NCBI GenBank assembly: GCA_009692115.1
Contig: SHZU01000001.1
Coordinates: forward strand, 1 to 64,000
DNA length: 64,000 nt
Origin: Gemmatimonadota bacterium
Lineage (GTDB): Bacteria; Gemmatimonadota; Gemmatimonadetes; Gemmatimonadales; GWC2-71-9
Reading direction: 5' to 3'
Each line of letters starts with the position of its first letter. The first letter of the stretch is position 1. The translations under genes were made by a program, and so were the position numbers. Below are positions 43,512 through 52,406 of the stretch, in pieces. The notes below the pieces were generated by a model. It saw nothing but the letters and a program-made list of their open reading frames with translations, was not told the origin of the DNA and did no database searches.

Positions 43512-44779
43512 CCCGCCCGGCCCTGATCGGGCTGGTGCTCCTGCTGGTCCCGGCTGCCGCCGGCATCGCCCAACCGCCGGCGGCCGACGAAGTGTCGGCC
43601 GCGGTCTTCCGGCGATTTGCCGACCACACCGCCAAGATCCAAGTCGTCGAATCAGGATCCGGTGCCAAGGCCTCGCTCGGATCGGCCTTCTTCGTGAACG
43701 CCGCCGGCCACCTCCTCACCAACTATCACGTGGTGGCGGAGGCGGTCGACGACCCGCGGTACCGGATTGAGTGGCTCGATCAAACCGGGGCCGCGCACGC
43801 CGGGCGAATCCTGGCGGTGGACGTGATCCGGGACCTCGCGGTGGTCGGCACCGACCGGCCCACCACTCGGTTTTTCTCACTCGGACCGGTGCCGATCGCC
43901 AAGGGGACCCGGATCTATTCGTTAGGCCATCCAGAGGATTTGGGACTCAGCATCGTCGAAGGGGTCTACAACGGCCTCCTGGAACACACGCTCTACCCCA
44001 AGATTCATTTCAGCGGCCCCCTCAACTCCGGGATGAGCGGTGGCCCGGCGCTGACCCGGACCGGCGAGGTGGTCGGCGTCAATGTTGCCAACGCCGGCAA
44101 CTCCCTCAGTTTCCTGGTGCCGATCGACGCCGCGCTGCCGTTGCTGGCCCGCGCCGCCGAGGCCGGCGACGACGAACCGGATTTCGCCGCCGACATCGGC
44201 CGCCAGATCTTGGACAATCAGGCCGGCTATCTCAGCACGTTGTTCCAAGGCTCCGACTCGACGGTGCGGATCGGTCCGTTCGCGCTTCCGACCCAGCCGG
44301 CGCCGTTCTTCCGATGCTGGGCCGATGCCAACCGGGACGAGGACGCGCTCTTCGAATCGGTCGACCACCAGTGCTCCACCGACGACGCGATCTACCTCTC
44401 CGGCTCCCAGTCTTCCGGCATCGTGGCGCTGACCCACCGGGTGCTGGTAAGCCGCGGGCTCAGTCCGCTCCGCTTCTTCAGCCTCTACACCGCCGAGTTT
44501 CGCCAGCAGCGGAACGACTTCGACTTCCCGGACGACGTGACCGACTACCAATGCCAGAACAACAACATCCGCCACCATGGGATGGTGATGCGGACTCAGT
44601 TCTGCGTCCGGCGCTACACCAAGTACGAGGGGCTCTACGACGCGGAACTCAAGGCGGCGGTACTGGGCGCGCGTGACGCGGGTGTGGTGACCTCACTCAG
44701 CCTGTCCGGTGTCAGTTTCGAGAACGCCCAGCGCCTGACCAAGAAATACCTGGAACGGATCCGATGGGCGACCCGCTGA
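43508..44779 (+). CDS. Secreted trypsin-like serine protease
   Basis: 423 aa from GTG 43508. Signal peptide (LIGLVLLLVPAAAGIAQ), then a chymotrypsin-fold protease with a complete triad: His74 in TNYHVV, Asp109 in VIRDLAVV and Ser177 in NSGMSGGPAL. After residue about 235 a further domain with four cysteines (FFRCWAD, DHQCSTDD, DYQCQNN, QFCVRRY) has no known family. No PDZ domain, so not a standard DegP. Linked by overlaps to the plug-only protein and the FHA protein. Confidence 0.88.
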   Translation: MTRPALIGLVLLLVPAAAGIAQPPAADEVSAAVFRRFADHTAKIQVVESGSGAKASLGSAFFVNAAGHLLTNYHVVAEAVDDPRYRIEWLDQTGAAHAGRILAVDVIRDLAVVGTDRPTTRFFSLGPVPIAKGTRIYSLGHPEDLGLSIVEGVYNGLLEHTLYPKIHFSGPLNSGMSGGPALTRTGEVVGVNVANAGNSLSFLVPIDAALPLLARAAEAGDDEPDFAADIGRQILDNQAGYLSTLFQGSDSTVRIGPFALPTQPAPFFRCWADANRDEDALFESVDHQCSTDDAIYLSGSQSSGIVALTHRVLVSRGLSPLRFFSLYTAEFRQQRNDFDFPDDVTDYQCQNNNIRHHGMVMRTQFCVRRYTKYEGLYDAELKAAVLGARDAGVVTSLSLSGVSFENAQRLTKKYLERIRWATR

Positions 44780-45843
44780 TCATCGAAGTGACCGATCACC
44801 GGGGCCGGGTGCAATCGCGAACCCGCCTCGACCCCGGAACGCCGGAGATCACGGTGGGCCGGGCCCTTCGGTGCGACGTGATCCTCGATGATCCGTACGC
44901 CGACCCGCGGCATCTGGTGATTTCGCCAACCGACGACGGGGGCTGGCGCTTCGCCGACCTCGGATCGGTCAACGGGGTGGGGGTCGGATCCTCGGCACTC
45001 GGCACTCGGCGCTCGGCACTCGGCCGGCGTCAGGAGGGCAGGATCGCGGCGGGGGTCGAGCTCAAGGTTGGGCGTTCGGTCCTGCGGTTCGTGTCACCCG
45101 ACGCGGCGGTTCCCCCGGCCCTGTTCGATCCGGCCCAGCGGGCGGGGATCGCCCGCCGGTTGTTCGAGCCCCGCATCATGATCGCCATCTTCGGGGTCGC
45201 GGTGGCGTTCTCGGCGGCCACCCAGTACCTCGGCAGCACCCGGTCCGTCGACGCCGCGGATCTGATCACGCCAGGCCTGGCGGTTCTGATCTTGACGTCG
45301 CTCTGGGCGACCGGCTGGGCGTTTACCAACCGGCTGATCGCGCAGCGGTTTCGGTTCCTGGCCCACTTCGCGTGGGCGGTGTTGATCACGACCGTCGGGG
45401 CGGCGTTGATCGCGGCGCGGGAGTGGGCCGGCTTCTTCGTGCCGTCGGCCAACCTCGCTGGAATCGATGTCCTGATTTGGTGGTCGGTCGGGGCGCTGCT
45501 GTTGGTCGGTCACTTCGAGCTGGTGGCGGAGTGGTCCCGGACCAAGCGGTGGGTCGTCGCGACGGCGGCCACCGGGGTCCTGGCGATTGCGGGCGTGGTG
45601 CTGAACCGATCCGCGGCTCTCGGCGAAGGCATGGTGACCCGGCGGACCGGAGCGCTCAAACCAGTCGACGTTCGCTACCTTCCCGCCACGACACTCGACG
45701 GCTTCGTCAACGATGCGGCCGGCCTGAAGGCAAAGGTCGACGAGACCGAAGCCGGCGAAACACCTGGCGTTAGGCGTACCCCGCCGGGTTCATCGACTGC
45801 CACCGCCACACATCCTCACACATCCGGTCGACCCCGAGAGTAG
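44764..45843 (+). CDS. FHA-domain integral membrane protein
   Basis: 359 aa. An N-terminal FHA domain (EITVGRALRCDVILDD, RHLVIS, FADLGSVNGV; about residues 27-113) that binds phosphothreonine peptides in the cytoplasm precedes four or five membrane helices (about 140-285). The C-terminal part faces the periplasm. The FHA loop after SVNG contains about 15 extra residues coded by a dispersed DNA repeat (44991-45025). The last about 24 residues are antisense to the galE 3' end and look like read-through tail. It overlaps the protease by 16 nt. Confidence 0.82.
   Translation: MGDPLIIEVTDHRGRVQSRTRLDPGTPEITVGRALRCDVILDDPYADPRHLVISPTDDGGWRFADLGSVNGVGVGSSALGTRRSALGRRQEGRIAAGVELKVGRSVLRFVSPDAAVPPALFDPAQRAGIARRLFEPRIMIAIFGVAVAFSAATQYLGSTRSVDAADLITPGLAVLILTSLWATGWAFTNRLIAQRFRFLAHFAWAVLITTVGAALIAAREWAGFFVPSANLAGIDVLIWWSVGALLLVGHFELVAEWSRTKRWVVATAATGVLAIAGVVLNRSAALGEGMVTRRTGALKPVDVRYLPATTLDGFVNDAAGLKAKVDETEAGETPGVRRTPPGSSTATATHPHTSGRPRE
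44991..45025. repeat. Copy of the CTCGGCACTCGGC dispersed repeat inside the FHA gene
   Basis: About three and a half units of CTCGGCACTCGG type, read in frame as S-A-L-G-T-R-R-S-A-L-G-R-R. Same unit as at 23210, 28682 and 46874. Confidence 0.8.
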
Positions 45844-46780
45844 CCTCCCAACCAAGTTCGACTTTGGCGCGGGTCGGATCGGCCCAGCACTCCGCGGCAT
45901 CACCCGGCCGGCGGGGAGCCAAGCGGTGGTTGATCGGTTTGCCGGCCGCGCGGGTAAACGCGGCAACCATTTCGAGGACGCTGTACCCCTGCCCCGTCCC
46001 CAGATTATAGGTCACGAGACCGGGCTTGGTCTTGAGCTTGTCGAGCGCCTTCAGGTGGCCGATGGCAAGATCCGTCACGTGGATGTAGTCGCGTACGCCG
46101 GTCCCATCGCGGGTCGGGTAGTCGGTCCCATATACCGTCAACTGGGCCAGTTTGCCAACGGCCACCTGGGCGATGTACGGCACCAGATTATTGGGAACCC
46201 CATTCGGGTCCTCGCCGATCCGGCCGCTCGGGTCCGCCCCACTCGGATTGAAGTACCGGAGCAACGCGATCTGCCAATTCGGCTCCGCGCGAAACAGGTC
46301 CCGCAGCATGTCTTCGATGAACAGCTTGGACCGGCCGTACGGGTTGACGGCGGCCAGCGGGAAGTCCTCGGTGATCGGGACCTGATCCGGATCGCCGTAG
46401 ACCGTGGCTGAGGAGCTGAAGACCAGGGTCTTGACCCCGAACTGCTTCATGACCTCGAGGAGGACGATCGTGCCGTTGATGTTGTTGTCGTAGTATCGGA
46501 GCGGCTGGCCCACCGACTCGCCGACCGCTTTCAGGCCGGCAAAGTGGATGACCGATTCGATTGGGGTGGAGCGGAAGACTCGATCGAGGCCGGCCCGGTC
46601 GCGAATGTCGACCCGGTGAAACGGAATCGCTTTGCCGGCCAACTCGCCAACCCGAACGAGGGCGGCCTCGTGACTGTTACTGAGATTGTCGACGACCACG
46701 ATGTCGTGGCCAGCCCGGAGCAGTTCGAGGCACGCGTGGCTCCCGATATACCCCGCCCCGCCCGTCACCAAAATCGTCAT
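45770..46780 (-). CDS. galE: UDP-glucose 4-epimerase
   Basis: 336 aa, full length. NAD-binding TGGAGYIGSH at the N-terminus, catalytic SSSATVYG (Ser) and YGRSK (Tyr-x-x-x-Lys), plus the substrate-binding YFNPSGADPSGRIGE. Interconverts UDP-glucose and UDP-galactose for surface glycans. GGAG lies about 9 nt before the ATG. It begins 15 nt after tRNA-Lys on the same strand, so it may be read from the tRNA promoter. Its last 74 bases overlap the convergent FHA gene. Confidence 0.95.
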   Translation of the reverse strand: MTILVTGGAGYIGSHACLELLRAGHDIVVVDNLSNSHEAALVRVGELAGKAIPFHRVDIRDRAGLDRVFRSTPIESVIHFAGLKAVGESVGQPLRYYDNNINGTIVLLEVMKQFGVKTLVFSSSATVYGDPDQVPITEDFPLAAVNPYGRSKLFIEDMLRDLFRAEPNWQIALLRYFNPSGADPSGRIGEDPNGVPNNLVPYIAQVAVGKLAQLTVYGTDYPTRDGTGVRDYIHVTDLAIGHLKALDKLKTKPGLVTYNLGTGQGYSVLEMVAAFTRAAGKPINHRLAPRRPGDAAECWADPTRAKVELGWEATLGVDRMCEDVWRWQSMNPAGYA

Positions 46781-46794
46781 TTCAAACTCCGCAA

Positions 46795-46867
<73 letters not shown>

Positions 46868-46873
46868 GTCCAT

Positions 46874-46940
46874 CTCGGCACTCGGCGCTCGGCATTCGGG
46901 ACTCGGCCGAGTGCCGAGTGCCGGGTGCCGGGTGCCGAGT
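46874..46940. repeat. Long inverted repeat of CTCGGCACTCGGC units between two tRNAs
   Basis: Two arms of 33 bases meet at CTCGG|CCGAG with essentially no loop. Pairing outward gives one mismatch and five G-T wobbles on the plus strand. The arms are built of the same unit as the repeats at 23210, 28682 and 44991. On the transcribed minus strand the wobbles become A-C mismatches, but a strong hairpin remains. Confidence 0.85.
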
Positions 46941-46944
46941 TCTA

Positions 46945-47016
46945 TAGCCCCAACGGGAATCGAACCCGTGTTACCACCTTGAAAGGGTGGTGTCCTAACC
47001 GTTAGACGATGAGGCC
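46945..47016 (-). tRNA. tRNA-Glu (anticodon TTC)
   Basis: 72-nt cloverleaf. Anticodon stem CCACC/GGTGG, loop CTTTCAA, anticodon TTC. D-arm TCGTCTAACGGTTAGGA is typical of tRNA-Glu. First acceptor pair is G-T. Confidence 0.93.
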
Positions 47017-47029
47017 AGGATCGTGGTCA

Positions 47030-47102
47030 TACCGCTAACGGGATTCGAACCCGTGTTCTAGCCTTGAGAGGGCTATGTCCTAGGCCTCTAGACGATAGCG
47101 GC
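47030..47102 (-). tRNA. tRNA-Glu (anticodon CTC)
   Basis: 73-nt cloverleaf. Acceptor GCCGCTA/TAGCGGT, anticodon stem TAGCC/GGCTA, loop CTCTCAA, anticodon CTC. Reads GAG, the favoured Glu codon in a high-GC genome. Confidence 0.93.
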
Positions 47103-47117
47103 GCAACTACACATCCA

Positions 47118-47190
47118 CAGGCCCGGAGGGAATCGAACCCCCAACCCCCGGTTTTGGAGACCGGTGCTCTACCAATTGAGCTACGGACCT
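47118..47190 (-). tRNA. tRNA-Trp (anticodon CCA)
   Basis: 73-nt cloverleaf. Acceptor AGGTCCG/CGGGCCT, anticodon stem CCGGT/ACCGG, loop CTCCAAA, anticodon CCA, discriminator G. Confidence 0.95.
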
Positions 47191-47222
47191 ACAATCCGGC
47201 GATGACAATCACGGTCAACCAG

Positions 47223-47297
47223 GGTGGCTGACGGGGATCGAACCCGCAACCTCCGGAACCACAGTCCGGCGCTCTAACCGATTGAGCTACAACCACC
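47223..47297 (-). tRNA. tRNA-His (anticodon GTG)
   Basis: 75 nt including the encoded extra 5' G(-1) opposite C73, the histidine identity element. Acceptor GTGGTTG/CAGCCAC, anticodon stem CCGGA/TCCGG, loop CTGTGGT. First tRNA of the cluster. Confidence 0.95.
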
Positions 47298-47314
47298 ACG
47301 CGGCCAAGTCGGCA

Positions 47315-47344
47315 AAACTACGGCCCCCCGGCACCGCCGGTCAA
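47315..47344 (-). promoter_or_regulatory. Promoter of the tRNA-His-Trp-Glu-Glu-Lys cluster
   Basis: On the minus strand TTGACC (47344-47339), an 18-bp spacer and TAGTTT (47320-47315) end 17 nt before the tRNA-His 5' end. The -35 hexamer is identical to that of the tRNA-Leu promoter at 14303-14308. Confidence 0.7.
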
Positions 47345-47635
47345 GCCCTTGGTATCACCCGCTTTGGCCCGGCGCTCCCCGGTGGACCCGACGGCCCAAT
47401 CCCCGGCCTGGAACTTGCCAAATACTCGGGGTGCGAACAATTTCTTGACGCCATGGCGCAATGAGTTTTGGACGGTACCCGGGTCCGAATAACCGCCAGA
47501 AAACGCCCTGATTTTTGATCGCAAAGCGAACAGATGCAAGGAGTTACCGGTTACATACTGAGGCAAGTCGTGGCCCCTGACCGACTCGAATTCAGTCAAC
47601 GCAGCACTCAGAAGTCGAACACTTGGAGGACGCAT
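47345..47635. other. Intergenic region upstream of the RCC1 lipoprotein gene
   Basis: About 290 bases between the tRNA promoter and the lipoprotein start. No conserved reading frame is seen. Local AT-richer stretches (GCAACAATTTCTTGACG around 47436-47452 and TGATTTTTGATCG near 47508-47521) could hold the promoter of the rightward gene, but no good hexamer pair stands out. GGAGG at 47625-47629 is its Shine-Dalgarno. Confidence 0.5.
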
Positions 47636-49780
47636 ATGCAGTGGCGTTCAGCCTGGGCTCGACGAGTGGCGCTTCCGTCGCTCGTTGCCCTGGTCGCGGC
47701 AGGTTGCAGTCAGAATGAGGGCCCGAACGGGCCCCGGATCGCGGCTCTCAAGATCGTCTCCGGCAGTGGCCAGACCGGTCCGAGCGGTACCTTGCTCCCC
47801 CAGCCCCTCGTCGTTCGAGTGGCCGATCAGCGAGACGAACCAGTTGAGGGCGCGGTAGTGAGCTTCGCGGTTGGTGGCGGCACCGGGGTCACCACACCCC
47901 AAGTCGACACCGCCGACGCCAACGGGTTCGCCCAGACGACGTACCGCCTCGGCGGATCGCTCGGGGTCCAAACCGTGACCGCCACCTTCGCTGACCTTCC
48001 TGCGGTGTCCTTCGCGATCAACGCGACGACCGCGCCCGCCAGCAAGCTGGCCGTCAACTCCGGCGATGCCCAGACCTCCAAGGTCGGCAATGCCCTAACG
48101 AACGAAATCACAGTCAAAGTGACCGACGCGTTCGACAATCCGAAGACCGGCGTCCCGGTGGCCTTCGCGGTCCTCACCGGCGGCGGCACCGTGTCCTCGC
48201 CGACGGTTCTGTCCGATGCCCAAGGCATCAGCCGAGTCCGGTGGACTCTGGGCACGATCGCCGGGACCCAGGCCCTGAGCGCCTCGGCCGGATCGATTAC
48301 CCCCTTGTCATTCACCGCGACGGCAACCCCGGAAGCGGTGGCGCAGATCCTGGTGATCAGCGGCGCCGGCCAGACCGGAACGCCAGGCGGGCCGCTCGCC
48401 GACTCGATCGTCGTCAAGGTCGCCGACCAATTCGGCAACGGCGTCGGCGGCGTGACGGTCGACTGGGCGGCGAGCGCAGGGAGCGGGTCGGTGAGTCCGT
48501 CGACCACCGTGTCCAAGTCGACCGGTCGCACGGCCGCCAAATGGACCATCGGTTCCAACGGCGGTCCGATGTCGCTTACCGCCACCGCTGGAACGGTCAG
48601 TGCCACGATTTCCGGCGCGGCGTTCGTCGTGTTTGAGTCGATCACGGCCGGCGGACGAAGCACCTGCGCCATCGATGACGGCGGCGTCCTCTACTGCTGG
48701 GGCTTCAACGGAGACGGTCAACTCGGGATTGGGCAGGATGCCGCGGGCAGCGGACCGATCTACGCGGTACCCCAGGCGGTTCCCCCGATCGGTAACCAGA
48801 CGTTCGCCACGATGAACGGCGGCCTGTTCCACAGCTGCGCCGTCACCTTCTCGCACATCGCCTATTGTTGGGGCGACAACAACAACGGTCAACTCGGGAT
48901 CGGATCGAACACCCGGTCGGTCAACTCGCCCAACTCAATCAAGCCGGCAATTCCGTTCATCAGCGTCTCGGCTGGGCGGGTCCACAGCTGCGGCATTTCC
49001 ATCGGCGGCCGGGGCTACTGCTGGGGCGACAACGAGCGCGGTCAGTTAGGCGCGAGCATCGCGTTCGACACCACCACCGTTCCCGGCTCGACCTTGATCA
49101 CGTTCCACGATGCCAACGCCCCCGTCGAGCTCGGCTCGCCGTTCGGCGCCGGCACCTACTTCTTCGGCCCCTGGGATTGGTCCGCCATCGCGGCCGGTGG
49201 GGTCCACACCTGTGCCATCCGGCAGGGCGGCGCGGCGTACTGTTGGGGTCTGGGCCGCGAAGGCCAACTCGGCAACGGAGCGAATTTAGTTGACGGGTAC
49301 TTCCCGCAACTGGTGTCGGGCGGCAACGTGTTCGACTCGGTGGCCGCGGGCTACAAACATTCCTGCGCCCTCACCGGGGCCGGGGCCGTTTGGTGCTGGG
49401 GTGACAACGCCGACGGCCAACTCGGCAACGCCGGGAATGCGGGGAGCAACATCCCGGTTGCGGTCGGTGGCAGCTTGGTATTCGGATCGATCTCGGCCGG
49501 ATACGGTCATACCTGCGGTCTCCTCGCCACCGGCGAAGCGTATTGCTGGGGCCGGAACAGCAAGGGTCAGCTCGGCAACGGCAGCACGACGTCTCAGAAC
49601 GCGCCGGTAGCGGTGGCCGGCGGACTCCGATTCAAGAACTTGGGCGCCGGGGACTTCCACACCTGCGGTGTGACCACGGGCAACGTGGCCTACTGTTGGG
49701 GTGACAACGAATACGGGACCGTCGGCGACGGCAGCCAGGCGCAACGGACCGCGCCAACCAAGATTCGGTTCCAACGCTGA
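47636..49780 (+). CDS. Surface lipoprotein with Ig-like domains and an RCC1-type propeller
   Basis: 714 aa from ATG 47636, preceded by GGAGG. Lipobox LVAAGC (Cys about 23). Three bacterial Ig-like (Big_1/invasin-type) domains follow, each opening like KIVSGSGQTG and V-x-V-x-D-x-x-x-N/E-P-V-x-G-V (about residues 35-335). The C-terminal half has about seven RCC1-like repeats, each with AG-x-x-H-x-C-A/G and Y-C-W-G-D-N-x-x-G-Q-L-G. The two Cys per repeat probably form disulfides in a seven-bladed propeller. A display or adhesion role at the cell surface is inference. Confidence 0.88.
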   Translation: MQWRSAWARRVALPSLVALVAAGCSQNEGPNGPRIAALKIVSGSGQTGPSGTLLPQPLVVRVADQRDEPVEGAVVSFAVGGGTGVTTPQVDTADANGFAQTTYRLGGSLGVQTVTATFADLPAVSFAINATTAPASKLAVNSGDAQTSKVGNALTNEITVKVTDAFDNPKTGVPVAFAVLTGGGTVSSPTVLSDAQGISRVRWTLGTIAGTQALSASAGSITPLSFTATATPEAVAQILVISGAGQTGTPGGPLADSIVVKVADQFGNGVGGVTVDWAASAGSGSVSPSTTVSKSTGRTAAKWTIGSNGGPMSLTATAGTVSATISGAAFVVFESITAGGRSTCAIDDGGVLYCWGFNGDGQLGIGQDAAGSGPIYAVPQAVPPIGNQTFATMNGGLFHSCAVTFSHIAYCWGDNNNGQLGIGSNTRSVNSPNSIKPAIPFISVSAGRVHSCGISIGGRGYCWGDNERGQLGASIAFDTTTVPGSTLITFHDANAPVELGSPFGAGTYFFGPWDWSAIAAGGVHTCAIRQGGAAYCWGLGREGQLGNGANLVDGYFPQLVSGGNVFDSVAAGYKHSCALTGAGAVWCWGDNADGQLGNAGNAGSNIPVAVGGSLVFGSISAGYGHTCGLLATGEAYCWGRNSKGQLGNGSTTSQNAPVAVAGGLRFKNLGAGDFHTCGVTTGNVAYCWGDNEYGTVGDGSQAQRTAPTKIRFQR

Positions 49781-49812
49781 CCTGACTGGGGCATGGAATA
49801 AGGGGAGGCCGT

Positions 49813-49836
49813 GGAGGCCGGGGCAACCCGGCCTCC
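49813..49836 (+). terminator. Terminator-like hairpin after the RCC1 lipoprotein gene
   Basis: GGAGGCCGGG pairs perfectly with CCCGGCCTCC over 10 bp with a GCAA tetraloop. Only TTCC follows, so the U-tract is weak. It lies 33 nt after the stop codon. Confidence 0.65.
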
Positions 49837-49851
49837 TTCCATATCCAGCCC

Positions 49852-50219
49852 ATGATGCCTGATTCCTCCACCCGGGCCGCGGCCGACGAGCTCTCGATTC
49901 TCCTCGAAGCCTTGTCATCCCAGCTCGTGGTCATCGACGCCGAAGGCCACGTGACGGCGGCCAACCGTGCCTAGCGAGACCAGACCCGGATCACCGACTA
50001 CTCCACTGTCTTCCAGATGGTGGCCCGGCCGGACTTCGCGCTTCCAACGAGGGTTCGGCAGGGCATCGAGCGAGTCCAACCCGGGGTCGATCCAGAATTC
50101 GTCACCGAATTTGCGGTGCCGAATGAGGGCGGGCGGCGAATGTGGTGAGTCACCGGCTGATTGCGCCGCCAGGTGCCCCATCCGATTCGGTGGAGGCCTG
50201 GAAGGAGCGGGTCCGATGA
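49852..50219 (+). pseudogene. PAS-domain sensor protein, broken
   Basis: From ATG 49852 the frame reads LSILLEALSSQLVVIDAEGHVTAANRA and then hits TAG where PAS proteins have Trp. The same frame continues RDQTRITDYSTVFQMV to GGRRMW, where a TGA follows. One base has been lost there, since the next frame reads VSHRLIAPPGAP to a TGA at 50217-50219. The first stop fits TGG to TAG. No kinase or cyclase domain follows; ctaA starts 31 bases later. Confidence 0.7.
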
Positions 50220-50250
50220 ATTCGAGGACCCGGGCGGCTATTTTGGAGGC

Positions 50251-51150
50251 ATGTCACTTCGGCAACTAGCCCGGGCCACGCTCGGCTACAATCTCCTCAT
50301 CATCGTCTGGGGCGGCTACGTCCGGGCGTCGGGATCCGGCGCGGGCTGCGGCCGGCACTGGCCGCTCTGCAACGGCGTGGTGGTGCCCCGAGACCCCGCG
50401 ATCAACACCATGATCGAGTTCGCCCACCGGCTGACCAGCGGCCTGGCGCTGGTGGCGGTGGTGTGGCTCTGTGTCGCGGCGTTCCGGGCCACCACCCGAG
50501 GGCACCGGGTGCGGCGGGCCGCGGTGCAGAGCCTGATCTTCATCATCATCGAGGCCTTGGTGGGCGCCGGCCTGGTACTGCTCGAACTCGTGGCGGACAA
50601 TGACTCCGGGCTCCGGGCGGTCTATCTGGCGGTGCATCTGGCCAACACCTTCTTCCTGTTGGCCTTCCTGACCCTCACGTGGCTCTGGGCCGACCGACCG
50701 GATCCGGGGCCCCAACCGGCCACCGTGCCGGGACTGGCTCGGCTCGGCTGGTTCACGCTAGCCGCCATCCTGGTGGTCGGCGTCACCGGTGCGATCACTG
50801 CCCTGGGCGACACGTTGTTTCCGGCGGAGTCCCTCCGAGCCGGTCTGGCGCAAGACTCCTCGCTGACCGCCCACTTCCTGCTCCGGCTCCGAATCATTCA
50901 CCCGGCGCTCGCCATCGGGGCGGCGCTCGGGGGAACCTGGGTGGCGGTTCGGGCAATCCGGGCCGTCCAAACGCAGCTGGTTCAGACGGCGGGGCGCTGG
51001 TTGATCGGGTTGTTCGTGGCCCAAGTGGCAATCGGAGTGGTCAACTTAGTGTTGCTGGTACCGGTGCCGATCCAGCTGCTTCACTTGCTGATGGCAGACC
51101 TGGTGTGGGTGGCCGCGGTGGGCATGACGGCCGGGCTCAGGGAGGCCTGA
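50251..51150 (+). CDS. ctaA: Heme A synthase (COX15/CtaA)
   Basis: 299 aa, eight membrane helices in two four-helix halves. The heme-ligand histidines are visible in FAHRLTSG and HLANTFFL of the first half and in RIIHPALA and LLHLLMAD of the second. GGYVRASGSGAGCGRHWPLCNG is the loop with the paired cysteines. Oxidises heme O to heme A for aa3/caa3 oxidase. TTTTGGAGGC supplies the Shine-Dalgarno; a longer in-frame start lies in the PAS pseudogene. Confidence 0.93.
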   Translation: MSLRQLARATLGYNLLIIVWGGYVRASGSGAGCGRHWPLCNGVVVPRDPAINTMIEFAHRLTSGLALVAVVWLCVAAFRATTRGHRVRRAAVQSLIFIIIEALVGAGLVLLELVADNDSGLRAVYLAVHLANTFFLLAFLTLTWLWADRPDPGPQPATVPGLARLGWFTLAAILVVGVTGAITALGDTLFPAESLRAGLAQDSSLTAHFLLRLRIIHPALAIGAALGGTWVAVRAIRAVQTQLVQTAGRWLIGLFVAQVAIGVVNLVLLVPVPIQLLHLLMADLVWVAAVGMTAGLREA

Positions 51151-51167
51151 GCCCAGTCGCTTCCGGA

Positions 51168-52400
<1,233 letters not shown>

Positions 52401-52406
52401 GTTTCG

